Positions 1-9,060 of a stretch of DNA of 64,000 nt are shown here, in pieces. Location of the stretch: the NCBI GenBank assembly GCA_964549275.1, contig CAZJUP010000001.1, forward strand, positions 62,001-126,000, written 5' to 3'. The position numbers were made by a program, and so were the translations under genes. The notes under the pieces are model-generated. The model did no database searches, was not told the DNA's origin, and was given only the letters and a program-made list of their open reading frames with translations. Position 1 is the first letter of the stretch, and each line of letters starts with the position of its first letter. This DNA is from CAZJUP01 sp964549275. Its GTDB lineage: Bacteria > Fidelibacterota > Marinisomatia > Marinisomatales > TCS55.

Positions 1-1
1 G

Positions 2-1066
2 CTAGAATTAGCAGAAAAAGCCCAAATACCCATTGCCACAACTTTGTTAGGAATTGGTGGGGTGCCGGATAGTCACCCTTTGGTTTTAGGAATGATGGGG
101 ATGCATGGCGAATCTTGGGTAAATCAGGCAATTCAGGAGGCTGATCTAATTATCGCTTGCGGTATGCGTTTTGATGATCGGGTTACTGGAAATCTCAAAA
201 CATATTCTCCTCATTCCAAAAAAATTCACATTGAAATAGATGCGTCTGAAATAAATAAAACCGTAAAAGTGGATTTGGCAATTTACGGTGACTTAAAAAC
301 AGTTTTACGGTCCGTTAATCCTCGTGTTAAATCCCAGAATAGAAAATCTTGGCTTGAACGGATTTCTAAATGGCATCAGGAATCTCAGAGAAGAGATGTA
401 TTGAATATAGAATCTCCAACTCTATTAGGGGCACAAGTTGTTCGTGAAATCTGGGAAGGCACGAGCGGTGACGCTGTTATCGTATCTGATGTGGGTCAGC
501 ACCAAATGCTGGAAGCACAGTATTATGAGCATAATGAACCGCGAACCCTTTTAACATCAGGTGGTTTGGGGACGATGGGGTTTAGTCTTCCTGCAGCTAT
601 TGGCGCAAGCTTCCACGAAAAAAACAGAGAGATATGGGTAGTGGTTGGGGATGGAAGTATCCAAATGACCATTATGGAATTGGCAACAGCAGTTCAGGAA
701 CAGGCGAATATTAATATTGCCATTATCAATAATGGCTACTTGGGAATGGTTCGGCAGTGGCAACAATTGTTTTACGAGGCGCGCTATGCTGAAACACCTA
801 TATCAAGTCCGGATTATATTGCATTGGCTAAAGCCTACGGACTCAATGGTCAGCGAGTAAATCGTCTGGAGGACATTATTCCGGCAATGAAAAAAGCGCA
901 GAAAGAAAAAGGCCCTTCTTTAATTGAATTTGTGGTGGAAGAGCATGATATGGTATATCCCATGGTCCCGGCAGGAGCTGACCTTCATGATATGATACAA
1001 AGGCCTTTGGCTCAAGATAATTCAAATGGGCAAGTACGAAAGAAAAAGGAATCGGTAATAAAATGA
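2..1066 (+). CDS. ilvB: Acetolactate synthase large subunit, 5'-truncated by window edge
   Basis: This is the C-terminal part (about 355 residues) of the thiamine-diphosphate enzyme that condenses two pyruvates to acetolactate, or pyruvate with 2-oxobutyrate, the first common step to valine, leucine and isoleucine. The reading frame is open from base 2, so the start lies upstream. The TPP/Mg motif GDGSIQM is encoded near base 649, followed by the downstream NNGYLGMVRQWQ segment typical of the family, and GGLGTMGFSLPAAIGA lies before it. It overlaps ilvN as ATGA (bases 1063-1066), so the two subunits are probably translationally coupled. The identification is secure; only the N-terminal domain is missing. 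Confidence 0.96.
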   Translation, partial: LELAEKAQIPIATTLLGIGGVPDSHPLVLGMMGMHGESWVNQAIQEADLIIACGMRFDDRVTGNLKTYSPHSKKIHIEIDASEINKTVKVDLAIYGDLKTVLRSVNPRVKSQNRKSWLERISKWHQESQRRDVLNIESPTLLGAQVVREIWEGTSGDAVIVSDVGQHQMLEAQYYEHNEPRTLLTSGGLGTMGFSLPAAIGASFHEKNREIWVVVGDGSIQMTIMELATAVQEQANINIAIINNGYLGMVRQWQQLFYEARYAETPISSPDYIALAKAYGLNGQRVNRLEDIIPAMKKAQKEKGPSLIEFVVEEHDMVYPMVPAGADLHDMIQRPLAQDNSNGQVRKKKESVIK

Positions 1067-1626
1067 AACAAACACTTATAACACTAGTGGAAGATAAGCC
1101 AGGAGTTCTTAATAGAATTTCCAGTCTTTTTCGCAGAAGAAATTTTAACATTGAAAGTCTGGTTGTAGGTCATAGCGAAACACCTGGGGTAAGCCGAATG
1201 ACCATTGTGGCCAATGAGCCGGATTCAAGAAAACGCGGGAATATATATTTTAATCTGCTGAAGCTCATTAATGTGATTGCAGTAAAAGATGTTTCTCATT
1301 TACCGACTATTGAACGGGAACTGATCTTTATAAAAGTTGAAGCTGGACCGGAACAGTTGAATGATGTCAATGCTGTTGTAAAAAAGTACGGAGCCAGGAT
1401 TGCAGACATGGGTGCAGATACTGTCATTATTGAAGCCACTGACAGCGAATCCATAATTAATAGGTTAATAGAAGATCTTTTTCCATTTGAAATTACTGAA
1501 ATTATGCGAACGGGGAAAATTGCCATGAGAAAAGGGAAAACCCACAAGGTAAGTTCCAGTAAAATAAATGCAAAGGCGGATGATCCTTATTGGACACCCG
1601 AACATATCAATACCTATCACAATTAA
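1063..1626 (+). CDS. ilvN: Acetolactate synthase small (regulatory) subunit
   Basis: Regulatory subunit that binds branched-chain amino acids and confers feedback control on IlvB. The N-terminal ACT domain is clear at about residues 3-75 (LVEDKPGVLNRISSLFRRRN, then FNIESLVVG), followed by the small-subunit C-terminal domain (AVVKKYGARIADMGADTVII, then EIMRTGKIAMRKG). At 187 residues it is slightly longer than the usual 160-175 because of a short polar tail. The start is fixed by the ATGA overlap with ilvB. It is followed 13 bases later by ilvC. Confidence 0.96.
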   Translation: MKQTLITLVEDKPGVLNRISSLFRRRNFNIESLVVGHSETPGVSRMTIVANEPDSRKRGNIYFNLLKLINVIAVKDVSHLPTIERELIFIKVEAGPEQLNDVNAVVKKYGARIADMGADTVIIEATDSESIINRLIEDLFPFEITEIMRTGKIAMRKGKTHKVSSSKINAKADDPYWTPEHINTYHN

Positions 1627-1639
1627 CAAAAAGGAACCC

Positions 1640-2683
1640 ATGAAAGAAATCAATATAAACGGTTATTCGGAAACGATTGTTGAACGATCAGATTTTCCAT
1701 TAGAATTATGTCAAGACATTCTAAAAAATGAAGTAACAGCTATTTTAGGGTATGGACCTCAGGGCAGGGGACAGGGACTTAATATGAGAGATCAAGGATT
1801 TAAAGTTATCCTGGGTTTGCGGAAAGGCCGTAGCTGGAATCAAGCTCTGGACGATGGATGGATTGAAGGCGAAACATTGTTTGAGTTGGAAGAAGCTACA
1901 CGCCGCGGGACCATAATACAATTCCTGCTTTCAGATGCAGGCCAAATTCAGGCTTGGCCAATGGTTAAATCGAATTTAAAAGAAGGAAACGCCCTTTATT
2001 TCTCTCATGGGTTTGGTGTTGTATTCCATGAGCACACAAAAATAGTTCCACCGAAAAATGTCGATGTAATTTTAGTGGCACCCAAAGGGAGTGGATTAAC
2101 GGTAAGAACACATTTTCAAGCCGGGAGAGGTATTAATGCCTCTTACGCCATACATCAGGATTTTACTGGGAATGCGGATAATCGCTGTATTGCCACAGCT
2201 TTTGCCATAGGGTCCGGCCATCTCTTTAAAACATCCTTTGAAAATGAAGTGCATAGCGATTTAACCGGTGAACGATGTGTATTAATGGGATTGCTTCAGG
2301 GTGCTTTTCTTGCTCAATATGAAGTGTTGCGCGAGCATGGTCATTCCCCCTCAGAAGCCTACAATGAAACAATTGAGGAAGCGCTTCAAAGTCTGTATCC
2401 GCTGGTATCAGAAAAAGGAATGGATTGGATGTATGCAAACTGTTCAACCACAGCTCAAAGAGGAGCATTGGATTGGGCGCCTAAATTTCGAGATACCCTA
2501 AAGCCAGTCATTGAGGAATGCTACCAAAAGGTTCTTAGCGGTGAAGAAGCAAAGATTGCCATCGAATCCAATTCCCAGGAAAATTATAGAGAAAAGCTTG
2601 AGAAAGAATTAGACGAAATTAATCATCAGGAAATGTGGATTGCAGGTAAGCAGCTTCGTAGCCTTCGTCCGGAAAACCTATGA
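1640..2683 (+). CDS. ilvC: Ketol-acid reductoisomerase (NADP+)
   Basis: Converts acetolactate or acetohydroxybutyrate to the dihydroxy acids of valine and isoleucine synthesis. The Rossmann nucleotide-binding motif GYGPQGRGQG is at residues 37-46, and the knotted C-terminal domain contains DLTGERCVLMGLLQGAF and the conserved acidic residues. An in-frame ATG lies 72 bases upstream inside ilvN, but the ATG at 1640 has a ribosome-binding site (AAGGA) and gives the 347-residue length seen in Bacteroidota-type IlvC. It sits between ilvN and leuB in the same operon. No ilvD is visible, so dihydroxy-acid dehydratase must lie elsewhere, perhaps just upstream of the window. Confidence 0.95.
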   Translation: MKEININGYSETIVERSDFPLELCQDILKNEVTAILGYGPQGRGQGLNMRDQGFKVILGLRKGRSWNQALDDGWIEGETLFELEEATRRGTIIQFLLSDAGQIQAWPMVKSNLKEGNALYFSHGFGVVFHEHTKIVPPKNVDVILVAPKGSGLTVRTHFQAGRGINASYAIHQDFTGNADNRCIATAFAIGSGHLFKTSFENEVHSDLTGERCVLMGLLQGAFLAQYEVLREHGHSPSEAYNETIEEALQSLYPLVSEKGMDWMYANCSTTAQRGALDWAPKFRDTLKPVIEECYQKVLSGEEAKIAIESNSQENYREKLEKELDEINHQEMWIAGKQLRSLRPENL

Positions 2684-2696
2684 GTAAATTCCCAAA

Positions 2697-3800
2697 ATGA
2701 AATCATATACACTAACCGTATTGCCCGGTGACGGCATAGGACCGGAAGTCATGGGTGCTGCTCTTGCCGTATTAAATGTTGCAGGGGATCAGTTTGGAAT
2801 AAAATTTGAACTAACAACTGGATTGGCCGGAGGATGTTCTATAGATAAATTTGGCGAACCGCTTACTAACGATGTATTAGAAACCTGTCGTCAGTCTGAT
2901 GCTGTTTTGTTGGGTGCAGTGGGTGGACCAAAATGGGATAGATTACCCCAAGAGAAAAAGCCTGAAAAAGGGTTATTAAAATTACGAGAAGGGTTGGAAC
3001 TGTATTCAAACCTTCGTCCCGCAAACATATATCCTGCACTTGCGGAAGCGTCCTCACTGAAAAAAGATGTCATTGTTGGCTCGGATGTAATGGTTGTACG
3101 TGAATTAACTGGTGGTATTTATTTTGGAAATCCAAGGGGAAAAAATGAAAAGGAGGCATGGAACACACTCCGATATACATCAGAAGAAGTTGAGCGTATT
3201 GCAAAAACAGCTTTCAAAATTTCCGGGAAACGACAAGGCAAATTAACATCTGTCCATAAGGCCAATGTGTTAGAAAGTTCTCAATTCTGGCGAGAAATCG
3301 TAGAAAAAGTTCATTCGGAATATCCGGATATTGTCTTGGATGAAATGTATGTGGACAATGCGGCGATGCAATTGGTACGGGATCCAAAACAGTTTGATGT
3401 AATCGTAACTCAAAATTTATTTGGAGATATTCTAAGCGATGTCGCAGCTATGATTACAGGGAGTCTTGGTATGTTACCTTCAGCAAGCCTTGGAGAAAAA
3501 TACGCTTTGTATGAGCCTGTACATGGTACGGCTCCTGAAATCGCGGGGCAAGATAAAGCAAATCCAATCGCGATGATTGGGTCAATTGCCATGATGCTGG
3601 ATATCACATTTAATCTCCCTGAGGCAGCAGAAAGGGTCAATCGAGCTATTGATTCTACCCTAGATAAAGGATTTCGCACAGCAGATATTGCCCGATCTGA
3701 AAAGGATAAAATTATTTCTACATCAGAAATAAGAGATAAAATAATTGAAGCTCTAGAAAAGGAGTCTGATTCAGTTTCATTTCATCAAATGATTTTATAG
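2697..3800 (+). CDS. leuB: 3-isopropylmalate dehydrogenase
   Basis: NAD-dependent oxidative decarboxylation of 3-isopropylmalate to 2-oxoisocaproate in leucine synthesis. The same enzyme acts on 3-methylmalate in the citramalate route to isoleucine, which matters because cimA is downstream. Visible family motifs are LPGDGIGPEVM near the N-terminus, the signature NLFGDILSDVAAMITGSLG, and YEPVHGTAPEIAGQDKANP. The length of 367 residues is normal. The gene is 13 bases after ilvC and 13 bases before leuA on the same strand, inside one operon. Confidence 0.96.
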   Translation: MKSYTLTVLPGDGIGPEVMGAALAVLNVAGDQFGIKFELTTGLAGGCSIDKFGEPLTNDVLETCRQSDAVLLGAVGGPKWDRLPQEKKPEKGLLKLREGLELYSNLRPANIYPALAEASSLKKDVIVGSDVMVVRELTGGIYFGNPRGKNEKEAWNTLRYTSEEVERIAKTAFKISGKRQGKLTSVHKANVLESSQFWREIVEKVHSEYPDIVLDEMYVDNAAMQLVRDPKQFDVIVTQNLFGDILSDVAAMITGSLGMLPSASLGEKYALYEPVHGTAPEIAGQDKANPIAMIGSIAMMLDITFNLPEAAERVNRAIDSTLDKGFRTADIARSEKDKIISTSEIRDKIIEALEKESDSVSFHQMIL

Positions 3801-3813
3801 GAAACCGATTAAA

Positions 3814-5388
3814 ATGAAAGAAAAAATAATCATATTTGATACGACTCTCCGAGATGGAGAACAAGCGCCTGGGGCTTCATTAAATGTATTTGAAAAAGTG
3901 GAAATTGCCAAACAGTTGGCCAAGTTGAATGTTGATGTGATAGAAGCAGGATTTCCTGTTTCTTCTCAAGCTCAGTTTGATGCTGTACAAAGGATTGGTG
4001 ACGCTGTTGATGTCGTGGTGGCGGGATTGGCCAGAGCAGTAGAAGGAGATATTGCTGCTGTAAATACCGCATTAAATAATGCACCCCGATTTCGAATTCA
4101 CACTTTTATTGGGACTTCAGATGTCCATATCTTAGGAAAGTTTGGGGATGACCGGTATGGAAAATCTTTAAGTGAAAAAAGGAAAACAGTAGTAAAAATG
4201 GCAAGGGAGGCTGTTCAGTATGCTCAAACCTTTACTGATGATATTGAATTTTCTCCTGAAGATGCCGGAAGAACGGATCAAAGTTTTTTAGCTGAAATTG
4301 TGGAAGTTGTAATTGACGCCGGAGCCACAACAGTCAATATCCCAGATACAACAGGTTATACGATGCCCCAGGAATTCGGAGCAAAAATAGAAGGTTTGAA
4401 ATCAAAGGTACCCAATATTGAGAAGACCATCATTAGTGTCCATTGTCATAATGATTTGGGTCTGGCTGTTGCGAATTCACTTTCAGCAATTTCAAAGGGG
4501 GCGAGGCAGGTAGAATGTACCATAAATGGTATAGGGGAAAGAGCTGGTAATGCTTCTATGGAAGAAATTGTAATGGCGCTAAATGTCCGTTCTAACTTTT
4601 GGAATTACCGTACGGATATTCATACTGAAGAAATTTTTAATACCAGTAGAATGGTATCCGGATTTACAGGAATGCTGGTGCAACCTAATAAAGCAGTCGT
4701 TGGGGAAAATGCTTTTGCCCATGAATCAGGAATTCATCAAGACGGTGTCCTTAAAAATAAAGAAACCTATGAAATCATGACACCGGAATCTGTAGGGATA
4801 GTGAATAATAAAATTGTTTTGGGTCGTCATTCCGGAAGACATGGCCTCTCTGCCAGACTTAAAGTGCTTGGATATGAAGTATCTGAAGACCAAATCAGCC
4901 ATATTTATGATCGGTTTCTGGATTTAGCAGATAAAAAGAAAGAAATATTTGATGAGGACTTAAGGGTGCTTATGGGGGACGAAGTAGTCGAAGAGAAAGG
5001 GTATTACAGTTTGGACTATCTCAACGTTAATTTAGGAACTACAACAATTCCTACAGCAACACTTCGGATTAAAAGCGATGGGAAAATCTTGGAAGAGTCG
5101 GCAACCGGCGACGGCCCGGTAGCAGCCTGTTTCAAAGCAATCAACCGTACAATCGGTTTGGAAGAAGACGTAAAGTTGGAGCATTATCAGGTTCGATCTA
5201 TTACCGGAGGGAAAAGTGCGTTAGGAGAAGTCAATGTTCGCCTCAGGATTAATGATAGTGCTTTTACAGGAAAAGGAATCTCAACAGATACTATCGAAGC
5301 CAGCGCAAAAGCATATCTTCAGGCCTTAAACCACTACGAATCCATGAAAGATGTAAACACCGGATTTGAAACCATGTCAACGGTATAA
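3814..5388 (+). CDS. leuA: 2-isopropylmalate synthase
   Basis: Commits 2-oxoisovalerate to leucine by Claisen condensation with acetyl-CoA. The DRE-TIM metallolyase motif DTTLRDGEQAPG starts at residue 9, the metal-binding HCHND motif is near residue 210, and NGIGERAGNAS follows. The C-terminal third (from about residue 390) is the LeuA dimer/allosteric domain, ending in a region with ITGGKSALGEVNVRLRI, so leucine feedback is expected. The length of 524 residues is typical of the long bacterial type. A second related synthase, cimA, lies downstream; this copy is assigned as LeuA by its canonical RDGEQAPG motif. Confidence 0.95.
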   Translation: MKEKIIIFDTTLRDGEQAPGASLNVFEKVEIAKQLAKLNVDVIEAGFPVSSQAQFDAVQRIGDAVDVVVAGLARAVEGDIAAVNTALNNAPRFRIHTFIGTSDVHILGKFGDDRYGKSLSEKRKTVVKMAREAVQYAQTFTDDIEFSPEDAGRTDQSFLAEIVEVVIDAGATTVNIPDTTGYTMPQEFGAKIEGLKSKVPNIEKTIISVHCHNDLGLAVANSLSAISKGARQVECTINGIGERAGNASMEEIVMALNVRSNFWNYRTDIHTEEIFNTSRMVSGFTGMLVQPNKAVVGENAFAHESGIHQDGVLKNKETYEIMTPESVGIVNNKIVLGRHSGRHGLSARLKVLGYEVSEDQISHIYDRFLDLADKKKEIFDEDLRVLMGDEVVEEKGYYSLDYLNVNLGTTTIPTATLRIKSDGKILEESATGDGPVAACFKAINRTIGLEEDVKLEHYQVRSITGGKSALGEVNVRLRINDSAFTGKGISTDTIEASAKAYLQALNHYESMKDVNTGFETMSTV

Positions 5389-5399
5389 CAATTAAGGCA

Positions 5400-6791
5400 A
5401 TGACAGGAAAAACTTTATACGATAAACTATGGGAATCCCATCTTGTTCAGACAGATAAGTCCGGGATCAGCCTTATCTATATCGATAGACACCTCATTCA
5501 TGAAGTAACCTCACCACAAGCTTTTGAAGGACTTCGATTAGAGGGAAGGAGTTTATGGAGAAAAGAGGCAAATGTGGCTGTTCCAGATCATAATATACCG
5601 ACGAAAAATCGGGAAAATGGTATTAAAGACCTTGTGTCTAAACTTCAGGTGGACACGTTGGAAAATAATTGTCGTTCCTTTGATATAAAAGCATTTGGGA
5701 TGAATAATCCCAACCAGGGGATTGTACATGTTATCGGTCCAGAACAAGGGTTAACCCTTCCAGGAATGACTATTGTCTGCGGTGACTCCCATACTTCAAC
5801 CCACGGAGCTATGGGGGCATTGGCTTTTGGAATTGGAACATCAGAGGTAGAGCATGTCTTAGCGACGCAATGTCTTGTCCAACGAAAATCTAAAAATATG
5901 CTGTTAAAGGTTCATGGCACCTTGAGGAATGGAGTTACGGCTAAAGATCTTATTCTGTATATTATCGGAAAAATTGGAACCGCAGGGGGAACCGGCTATG
6001 CCATTGAATTTGGAGGAAAAGCAATACGAAAGCTATCAATTGAAAACAGAATGACTGTTTGCAATATGGCAATTGAAGCTGGTGCTCGGGCAGGTCTGGT
6101 AGCTGTAGATGAAAAAACGATTGATTATGTACAAGGGAAACCCCATGCGCCTAAAGGAGAAGATTGGAATTCCGCAGTTTCGTATTGGGATACACTTCAT
6201 AGTGATAAAAATGCAGTTTTCGATAAAGTGATTGAGATTAATGGGGATGCAATTAATCCAATGGTTACTTGGGGGACATCCCCGGAAATGGTTACGGATA
6301 TCAGTAGCACAATTCCACAGAAAAAAAACAGATCCATTGATACTGCACTTAAGTATATGGGCCTAAAAAGTGGGCTACCCATATCCGAAATAAAATTAGA
6401 TAAAGTGTTTATTGGTTCCTGCACGAATTCAAGAATAGAAGATTTACGCGAGGCAGCTGAAGTGGTTAAGGGCAAACTGAAAGCTGATTCGATAAAACTG
6501 GCACTGGTAGTACCTGGTTCAGGTCCTGTAAAGAGACAGGCTGAAAAGGAGGGATTAGACCAAATATTTATTCAGGCGGGATTTGAGTGGAGAGACCCGG
6601 GGTGTTCAATGTGTCTTGCCATGAATGCAGACAAGTTGGAACCGGAAGAAAGGTGTGCCTCTACTTCCAATCGAAACTTTGAAGGGAGACAAGGCCAGGG
6701 AGGACGAACTCATTTATTGAGTCCGGCCATGGCTGCCGCTGCCGCAATAGAAGGGCATTTTGTAAATATTTTAGATTACAACAATAATTGA
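5400..6791 (+). CDS. leuC: 3-isopropylmalate dehydratase large subunit
   Basis: Aconitase-family subunit that carries the [4Fe-4S] cluster and isomerises 2- to 3-isopropylmalate (and citramalate to methylmalate). Cluster cysteines are visible in FIGSCTNSRIEDL near residue 341 and in DPGCSMCLAMN near residues 402-405; GDSHTSTHGAMGALAFGIGT is also conserved. The length of 463 residues is normal. Its TGA stop at 6789-6791 lies three bases ahead of the preferred leuD ATG, as expected for subunits made in equal amounts. Confidence 0.96.
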   Translation: MTGKTLYDKLWESHLVQTDKSGISLIYIDRHLIHEVTSPQAFEGLRLEGRSLWRKEANVAVPDHNIPTKNRENGIKDLVSKLQVDTLENNCRSFDIKAFGMNNPNQGIVHVIGPEQGLTLPGMTIVCGDSHTSTHGAMGALAFGIGTSEVEHVLATQCLVQRKSKNMLLKVHGTLRNGVTAKDLILYIIGKIGTAGGTGYAIEFGGKAIRKLSIENRMTVCNMAIEAGARAGLVAVDEKTIDYVQGKPHAPKGEDWNSAVSYWDTLHSDKNAVFDKVIEINGDAINPMVTWGTSPEMVTDISSTIPQKKNRSIDTALKYMGLKSGLPISEIKLDKVFIGSCTNSRIEDLREAAEVVKGKLKADSIKLALVVPGSGPVKRQAEKEGLDQIFIQAGFEWRDPGCSMCLAMNADKLEPEERCASTSNRNFEGRQGQGGRTHLLSPAMAAAAAIEGHFVNILDYNNN

Positions 6792-6793
6792 CC

Positions 6794-7438
6794 ATGGAAA
6801 AATTTCAAACATTTACAGGGCTTGTTACTCCATTAAATCGAGCAAATATTGATACGGATGCTATTATACCAAAACAGTTTTTGAAATCGATTCACAGAAC
6901 TGGATTTGGACAAAATCTTTTCGATGAATGGCGATATCTTGACCAGGGTGAGCCAGGGAAATCCTCCGCACAGAGGCCTCTGAATTCATCTTTTGTTTTG
7001 AATCTTCCTCGATTCGCAGGATCATCTATTTTAATGACGGGAGATAATTTTGGTTGCGGTTCAAGCCGGGAACATGCCGTATGGGCATTACATGATTATG
7101 GATTTAAAGTGATTATTGCAGAAAGTTTCGCCGATATTTTTTACAACAATTGTTTTAAAAATGGGGTATTGCCAGTTACCATTTCGAAAGGACAAATCCA
7201 TTCTCTTTTTGCCATAACAGATTCAACTCCTGGTTATGCGCTAACCGTTAATTTGGAAGAACAGTGGATCGCTGATTCTATGGAAACCCAGATATTATTT
7301 CAAATAGACGAATATCGAAAACAGTGTTTATTAGAAGGCATGGATGAAATCGGACAAACACTTCAATTTGCAGAAGAAATTAAATCATTTGAAACCGATC
7401 ATAAGAAAAAATTTCCCTGGCTGTTTAATTCCTTATGA
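6794..7438 (+). CDS. leuD: 3-isopropylmalate dehydratase small subunit
   Basis: Swivel-domain subunit of isopropylmalate isomerase, partner of LeuC. The conserved N-terminus (TGLVTPLNRANIDTDAIIPK) and the substrate-binding motif DNFGCGSSREHAVWAL near residue 82 are clear. I chose the ATG at 6794 because it matches the usual LeuD N-terminus (MEKF); a TTG at 6788 in the same frame overlaps leuC by four bases and would add two residues. The protein has about 214 residues. Its stop overlaps the cimA start as ATGA. Confidence 0.94.
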   Translation: MEKFQTFTGLVTPLNRANIDTDAIIPKQFLKSIHRTGFGQNLFDEWRYLDQGEPGKSSAQRPLNSSFVLNLPRFAGSSILMTGDNFGCGSSREHAVWALHDYGFKVIIAESFADIFYNNCFKNGVLPVTISKGQIHSLFAITDSTPGYALTVNLEEQWIADSMETQILFQIDEYRKQCLLEGMDEIGQTLQFAEEIKSFETDHKKKFPWLFNSL

Positions 7439-9060
7439 ATAAAGAAAAACATTCTAACCCCATAGAATTATTTGACACAACCCTGCGAGATGGAACGCAA
7501 GGCGAAGGCGTAAACCTTTCTGTAGAAGATAAACTAAGAATTGCTGAGAAATTAGATGATTTTGGAATTAATATAATTGAAGGAGGTTGGCCCGGAAGCA
7601 ATCCTAGAGACCAAGAGTTTTTTAAAAAGGCAAAAAGCTTAGACTTAAGACAGGCTGAAATATGTTCATTTGGTTCAACCGCCAGAAAACTGAATGGAAT
7701 AAATACTGATAAAAATCTTAATGCATTATTGTCCGCTGAAACTCCGATTGTTACTATATTTGGGAAAACTTGGGATCTGCATTCAAAAATTGGATTGGGA
7801 ATTACAGAATCAGATAATGCAAAACTTATTGAGGAATCTGTAGCTTATTTGGTTAAACAGGGCAGGCGAGTAATTTTTGATGCAGAACATTTCTTTGATG
7901 GGTATAAAACTTCTCCGGAATTTGCACTGAATATGTTGAAATCAGCCATGAATGGCGGTGCGAAAACTTTAGTTTTGTGTGACACTAACGGAGGGTCTTT
8001 ACCGAACGAGATCAAACAAATTACTCAGCTTGTTTCAAATCAATTTAAATGCATCGTTGGTATTCATAGTCATAATGATAGTGGCTTAGCCGCAGCTAAT
8101 ACTCTCATGGCTGTCGAGGCAGGTGCCTCACATGTCCAGGGGACAATTAATGGTGTTGGGGAAAGATGCGGAAATGTAAGCCTGGGGACTGTTATCCCAA
8201 ACTTGGTTCTAAAAATGAACAGGCAAACAATTGCACCAGTTAAATTAAATAATCTGACGTCGCTGACACACTTTGTTTATGAGGTAATGAATTTGCATCC
8301 AGATGATCAGGCACCTTTTGTCGGAAAATCTGCCTTTGCACATAAGGGGGGAATTCATGTAAGTGCGGTAATGAAAGACAGTCGGATGTACGAACATATT
8401 CATCCTGAGAGTACCGGAAATCGTCAGCGTGTTTTGGTCTCTGATCTATCCGGCAAAAGCAATATACGATATAAAGCCAGCGAGTTGAATATTAATTCTA
8501 GCCATGATTTAGATATTTCTAAAGGAGTCGTGGAAAGGATAAAATCACTGGAACATGCAGGATATCAATTTGAAGCTGCGGAAGCATCATTCGAGCTTAT
8601 ACTGAGGGAAGAACAGGGGACATTTTCTCCCTATTTTGATGTGATAGATTCGCGAGTTCATGTGAACTATGATCAGGTAGGCCATAACAGGGCAGACGCA
8701 ATGTTGAAAGTATCGGTAGATGGAGAAATTGAACATACAGCAGCGGATGGAGTGGGCCCAGTTAATGCATTAAGCCGAGCATTACAAAAGGCGCTTTCAC
8801 GCTTTTATCCGGAATTACTATCGGTAAAATTGACAGATTATAAAGTGCGGGTACTTAATGGACAAAATGGAACCAGTTCTAAAGTGCGGGTTCTGATCGA
8901 AAGTTCAGATGGAAAAGACAGCTGGTCAACAGTGGGTGTTTCTGAAAATATTATTGAAGCCAGCTGGCAGGCACTTAGGGATAGCCTGAACTACAAATTA
9001 TTACAGACAAGAGGAAATAAAAATTCACCAGATTTAACAAAGGAAAATTCTTATGCCTAA
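7435..9060 (+). CDS. cimA: (R)-citramalate synthase
   Basis: Condenses pyruvate with acetyl-CoA to citramalate, giving 2-oxobutyrate for isoleucine without threonine deaminase. The DRE-TIM motif appears as FDTTLRDGTQGEGVNLSVED near the N-terminus (RDGTQ rather than the RDGEQ of LeuA), the metal-binding HSHNDSGLAAAN is present, and NGVGERCGNVSL follows. The C-terminal regulatory LeuA-dimer domain is present. The length of 541 residues matches the CimA/LeuA-like TIGR00977 type. It sits directly after leuCD, whose products, with LeuB, act on the citramalate intermediates. It overlaps leuD by 4 and ilvE by 8 bases. Confidence 0.9.
   Translation: MNKEKHSNPIELFDTTLRDGTQGEGVNLSVEDKLRIAEKLDDFGINIIEGGWPGSNPRDQEFFKKAKSLDLRQAEICSFGSTARKLNGINTDKNLNALLSAETPIVTIFGKTWDLHSKIGLGITESDNAKLIEESVAYLVKQGRRVIFDAEHFFDGYKTSPEFALNMLKSAMNGGAKTLVLCDTNGGSLPNEIKQITQLVSNQFKCIVGIHSHNDSGLAAANTLMAVEAGASHVQGTINGVGERCGNVSLGTVIPNLVLKMNRQTIAPVKLNNLTSLTHFVYEVMNLHPDDQAPFVGKSAFAHKGGIHVSAVMKDSRMYEHIHPESTGNRQRVLVSDLSGKSNIRYKASELNINSSHDLDISKGVVERIKSLEHAGYQFEAAEASFELILREEQGTFSPYFDVIDSRVHVNYDQVGHNRADAMLKVSVDGEIEHTAADGVGPVNALSRALQKALSRFYPELLSVKLTDYKVRVLNGQNGTSSKVRVLIESSDGKDSWSTVGVSENIIEASWQALRDSLNYKLLQTRGNKNSPDLTKENSYA

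Noticed and set aside
1063..7438. General reassignment of UGA to an amino acid in this genome
   Set aside because: ilvB, leuC and leuD all end in UGA at overlaps with the next gene, and many other genes use it as stop. Local recoding in two genes with hairpins fits better.
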